Part shown: piece by piece, positions 5,139-6,786 of the stretch | How the letters are laid out: each line of letters begins with the position of its first letter | Position numbering within the stretch: the stretch's first letter is position 1 | Origin: Gammaproteobacteria bacterium | Lineage (GTDB): Bacteria; Pseudomonadota; Gammaproteobacteria; Steroidobacterales; Steroidobacteraceae | Direction of reading: 5' to 3' | Assembly: GCA_020846815.1 (NCBI GenBank) | Contig: JADLDF010000275.1 | Location: 1 to 6,786 of the forward strand | Length of the DNA: 6,786 nt | The notes under the pieces: model-generated | What the model saw: the letters and a program-made list of their open reading frames with translations, nothing else | Told to the model about the DNA's origin: nothing | The model's database searches: none | Program-made: the position numbers and the translations under genes

Positions 5139-6494
5139 ATGACCACCTCGTCCTATGCCCGCGGCTTCCTGCTGGTCGCGGTCGCGATCCTCGGCTTCGC
5201 GCTGTTCCGCATGCTGGCACCGCTCGCCGGGCCGATCGCCTGGGCGCTCACGCTCGCGTTCCTGCTGGCGCCGCTGCAGCGCTCGTTGGCACGGCGCTTC
5301 GGTGGCCGCTACGGCGCCGCGGCCGGGCTGATCACCCTGCTGACGCCGATCGTGCTGCTGCTGCCGCTGACCTCGCTCGGCGTGATGTTCGTCCGCCAGG
5401 TCGATGCGCTGGTCGAGCGCCTGCGCAACCTTCCGCCGCTGCTGCGCGGCTCGCCGCTGCAGCAGCTCGAGAACCTGCCGGTCGTCGGACCCGGCGCGCG
5501 CTGGCTGCGCGAGAACCTCGCGATCGGCAGCGACGAGCTCATGGCCTCGGCCACCAGTGCGGCGCAGTCGGCGCTGAAAGGCCTCGCCTCGGCCGGCGGC
5601 GGCGTCGTGCTCGGCGCGGTCGGCACGGTTTTCGGTTTCTTCGTGATGCTGTTCATCCTGTTCTTCCTGCTGCGCGACGGCCGGCAGCTGCGCACGGCGG
5701 CGATCCGCCTGATCCCGATCGAGCCGGCGCGCCGCGACGAGATCCTGGCGCTGATCGCCAACACGACGCGCGCGGTCGTCTACGGCACGGGCCTCACCGC
5801 GCTGGCGCAGGGCGCACTGGTCGGCATCGGCTTCGCGATCGCGCAGCTGCCCTCGCCGGTCGTCTTCGGCGTGCTCGCGGCGATCTGCGCGCTGCTGCCC
5901 GCGGGCGGAGCCGCGCTCGCCTGGGCGCCGGGCGCAGTGTGGCTGTTCGTGACGGGCGAATGGGGCTGGGGCGTGTTCATGCTGGTATGGGGCGCGATCG
6001 TCTCGGTGTCCGACAACCTGATCCGCCCGATCGCGATCCGTACCCATGCCGAGGTCTCGACGCTTGCCGTGTTCGTCGGCGTGGTCGGCGGCGTCGCCGC
6101 TTTCGGCACCATCGGCGTGATCCTCGGCCCGGTGCTGCTGACGCTGGTCGTCTCGCTGCTCGGCTACATCGATGCGACCCAGCTGCCCGAGGCCTCGGCA
6201 AGCGCTGCGGCGCGGCCTGCGAATGCGGCCACGGTCGTCGTCGCCGCCACGGGCGACGTGGCGGTCGCCACGCCGGCCGCGGCGCCGACATCTGCGCCGA
6301 CATCTGCGCCGACATCTGCGTCGACATCTGCGTCGACATCTGCTCCGGCACGGGCATCGGCATCGTCATTGGCACCGGAATCATCAGCGGCATCGGCGCC
6401 GGCTCCAGCTCCGACTCCGGCGGGCACGGCAGCCCTGGAGGCGACGTCGCCGGCGCGCGACGCGCGCATGGAACCGCCGCCCGGCACGCGCTGA
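5139..6494 (+). CDS. AI-2E-family (PerM/YdiK-like) membrane transporter with low-complexity C-terminal tail
   Basis: An inner-membrane protein of the AI-2E transporter (UPF0118/PerM) family. Members have been linked to autoinducer-2 export, Na+/H+ antiport or general efflux, and the substrate here is not predictable. Hydrophobic segments are at about 9-45, 58-85, 155-178, 212-236, 239-271, 276-292 and 305-345. The hydrophilic domain characteristic of the family lies between (about 86-150). The family motif [20 protein letters not shown] (290-309) is followed by [18 protein letters not shown]. Members are usually about 350 residues. This one has 451 because of a roughly 100-residue Ala/Ser/Pro/Thr tail from about 348, including five TSA(P/S) units at 384-403. 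ATG 5139 was chosen because it begins the hydrophobic N-terminus. An in-frame ATG at 5094 is possible but overlaps the start of the divergent gene. No strong ribosome binding site is visible. Confidence 0.9.
   Translation: MTTSSYARGFLLVAVAILGFALFRMLAPLAGPIAWALTLAFLLAPLQRSLARRFGGRYGAAAGLITLLTPIVLLLPLTSLGVMFVRQVDALVERLRNLPPLLRGSPLQQLENLPVVGPGARWLRENLAIGSDELMASATSAAQSALKGLASAGGGVVLGAVGTVFGFFVMLFILFFLLRDGRQLRTAAIRLIPIEPARRDEILALIANTTRAVVYGTGLTALAQGALVGIGFAIAQLPSPVVFGVLAAICALLPAGGAALAWAPGAVWLFVTGEWGWGVFMLVWGAIVSVSDNLIRPIAIRTHAEVSTLAVFVGVVGGVAAFGTIGVILGPVLLTLVVSLLGYIDATQLPEASASAAARPANAATVVVAATGDVAVATPAAAPTSAPTSAPTSASTSASTSAPARASASSLAPESSAASAPAPAPTPAGTAALEATSPARDARMEPPPGTR
6287..6346 (+). repeat. 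12-bp tandem repeat, five copies, inside the permease tail
   Basis: The unit GACATCTGCGCC occurs five times head to tail: copies 1-2 are identical, copies 3-4 carry GTC at the end, and copy 5 ends in CTCC. The period is a multiple of three, so copy-number change would lengthen or shorten the TSA(P/S) tail without breaking the frame. Confidence 0.9.
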
Positions 6495-6500
6495 TAGAAT
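6492..6500 (+). promoter_or_regulatory. Extended -10 promoter candidate for uvrD
   Basis: TGATAGAAT is a TGn extended -10 followed by TAGAAT (5 of 6 matches to TATAAT). Its TGA is the stop codon of the AI-2E gene. No good -35 lies upstream, which extended -10 promoters tolerate. Transcription would start near 6507, leaving a leader of about 60 bases before the uvrD ATG. Confidence 0.4.
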
Positions 6501-6566
6501 GCGCCGCCCTCGCGGCCCACCCCGCTTCCACTCCGCCCCGCACCCGCACGGACGCCCTCCCGCCCG

Positions 6567-6786
6567 ATGGACCTGTCGCCGATCCTCTCGCCGCTGAACG
6601 ATGCCCAGCGTGAAGCCGTGACCGCGCCAGTCGGCCCGGTGCTGGTACTCGCCGGCGCGGGCAGCGGCAAGACGCGCGTGCTGACGCATCGCGTCGCCTG
6701 GCTGGTGCAGGCCGAGGGCGCCTCGCCGCACAGCATCCTCGCGGTCACGTTCACCAACAAGGCCGCCGGCGAGATGCGCGCGCGCA
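6567..6786 (+). CDS. uvrD: DNA helicase II UvrD, N-terminal part (cut by window end)
   Basis: The first 73 codons of a superfamily 1A 3'-5' DNA helicase, matching UvrD in order and spacing of motifs. UvrD is an ATP-driven cytoplasmic helicase that removes the excised oligonucleotide in nucleotide excision repair and unwinds the nicked strand in mismatch repair. The start [18 protein letters not shown] contains the Q motif (Gln14). The Walker A/motif I is GAGSGKT (30-36, Lys35), and motif Ia is [12 protein letters not shown] (59-70). The short N-terminus before the Q motif is closer to UvrD than to PcrA or Rep in my recollection, but Rep cannot be fully excluded from 73 residues. No purine-rich ribosome binding site precedes ATG 6567. 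It lies 72 bases downstream of the AI-2E gene on the same strand and probably has its own promoter in that gap. Confidence 0.92.
   Translation, partial: MDLSPILSPLNDAQREAVTAPVGPVLVLAGAGSGKTRVLTHRVAWLVQAEGASPHSILAVTFTNKAAGEMRAR

Noticed and set aside
3633..6047. 804-codon minus-strand ORF
   Set aside because: It runs across several unrelated genes on both strands and reads as Arg/Ala/Gln-rich shadow sequence of the permease and the lipoprotein.
6287..6346. Five-copy repeat considered as a CRISPR-like array or iteron set
   Set aside because: The units are directly adjacent with no spacers and lie in frame within a coding region, so a coding tandem repeat explains them.
4061..6613. 850-codon plus-strand ORF
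   Set aside because: Antisense shadow of the VOC lipoprotein, then an off-frame reading of the permease and uvrD start. It has no domain pattern.
6164..6760. 198-codon minus-strand ORF with [15 protein letters not shown] repeats
   Set aside because: The repeats come from the 12-bp tandem array of the permease tail read in reverse; the ORF also overlaps the uvrD start.

Overview
The window looks like chromosomal DNA of a high-GC proteobacterium. A gamma- or betaproteobacterium is most likely, judged from the UvrD N-terminus, the LysR regulator beside an mmsA-type dehydrogenase, and the strong G/C bias at third codon positions. Both window edges cut genes: a LysR-type regulator on the left lacks its DNA-binding N-terminus, and a uvrD helicase gene on the right is cut after 73 codons. 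The high GC content produces very long spurious antisense ORFs (for example 476-2431 and 3633-6047 on the minus strand, 4061-6613 on the plus strand). These were discarded.

Region 1 (1-2413) is a plus-strand pair: the substrate-binding part of a LysR-family regulator, a 208-base gap holding a small inverted repeat, and a complete CoA-acylating methylmalonate-semialdehyde dehydrogenase (mmsA type). The regulator probably controls the dehydrogenase or a nearby catabolic gene, but this is inferred from adjacency only.

Region 2 (2414-3970) looks like a patch of genome turnover. It holds a short frameshifted plus-strand coding remnant (about 2510-2745), a type II toxin-antitoxin operon on the minus strand (PIN-domain VapC-like toxin and ribbon-helix-helix antitoxin, both with GTG starts, 3 bases apart), a perfect 19-bp palindrome just upstream of the antitoxin that is almost certainly its operator, and a truncated, frameshifted piece of an AI-2E-family membrane transporter gene (about 3680-3970).

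Region 3 (3971-6786) has more ordinary, very GC-rich housekeeping-style genes. A predicted lipoprotein carrying four glyoxalase/VOC-type modules runs leftward. A complete AI-2E-family permease runs rightward from a 43-base divergent gap and ends in an Ala/Ser/Pro/Thr tail encoded partly by a 12-bp tandem repeat. Next comes uvrD, with an extended -10 promoter candidate that overlaps the permease stop codon.

I see no rRNA, tRNA, CRISPR array, transposase or phage gene, and no convincing new multi-gene defence or metabolic system. The items most worth a second look are the toxin-antitoxin operator, the membrane-anchored VOC protein with its possible leaderless promoter, the repeat-encoded permease tail, and the two gene remnants flanking the toxin-antitoxin module.
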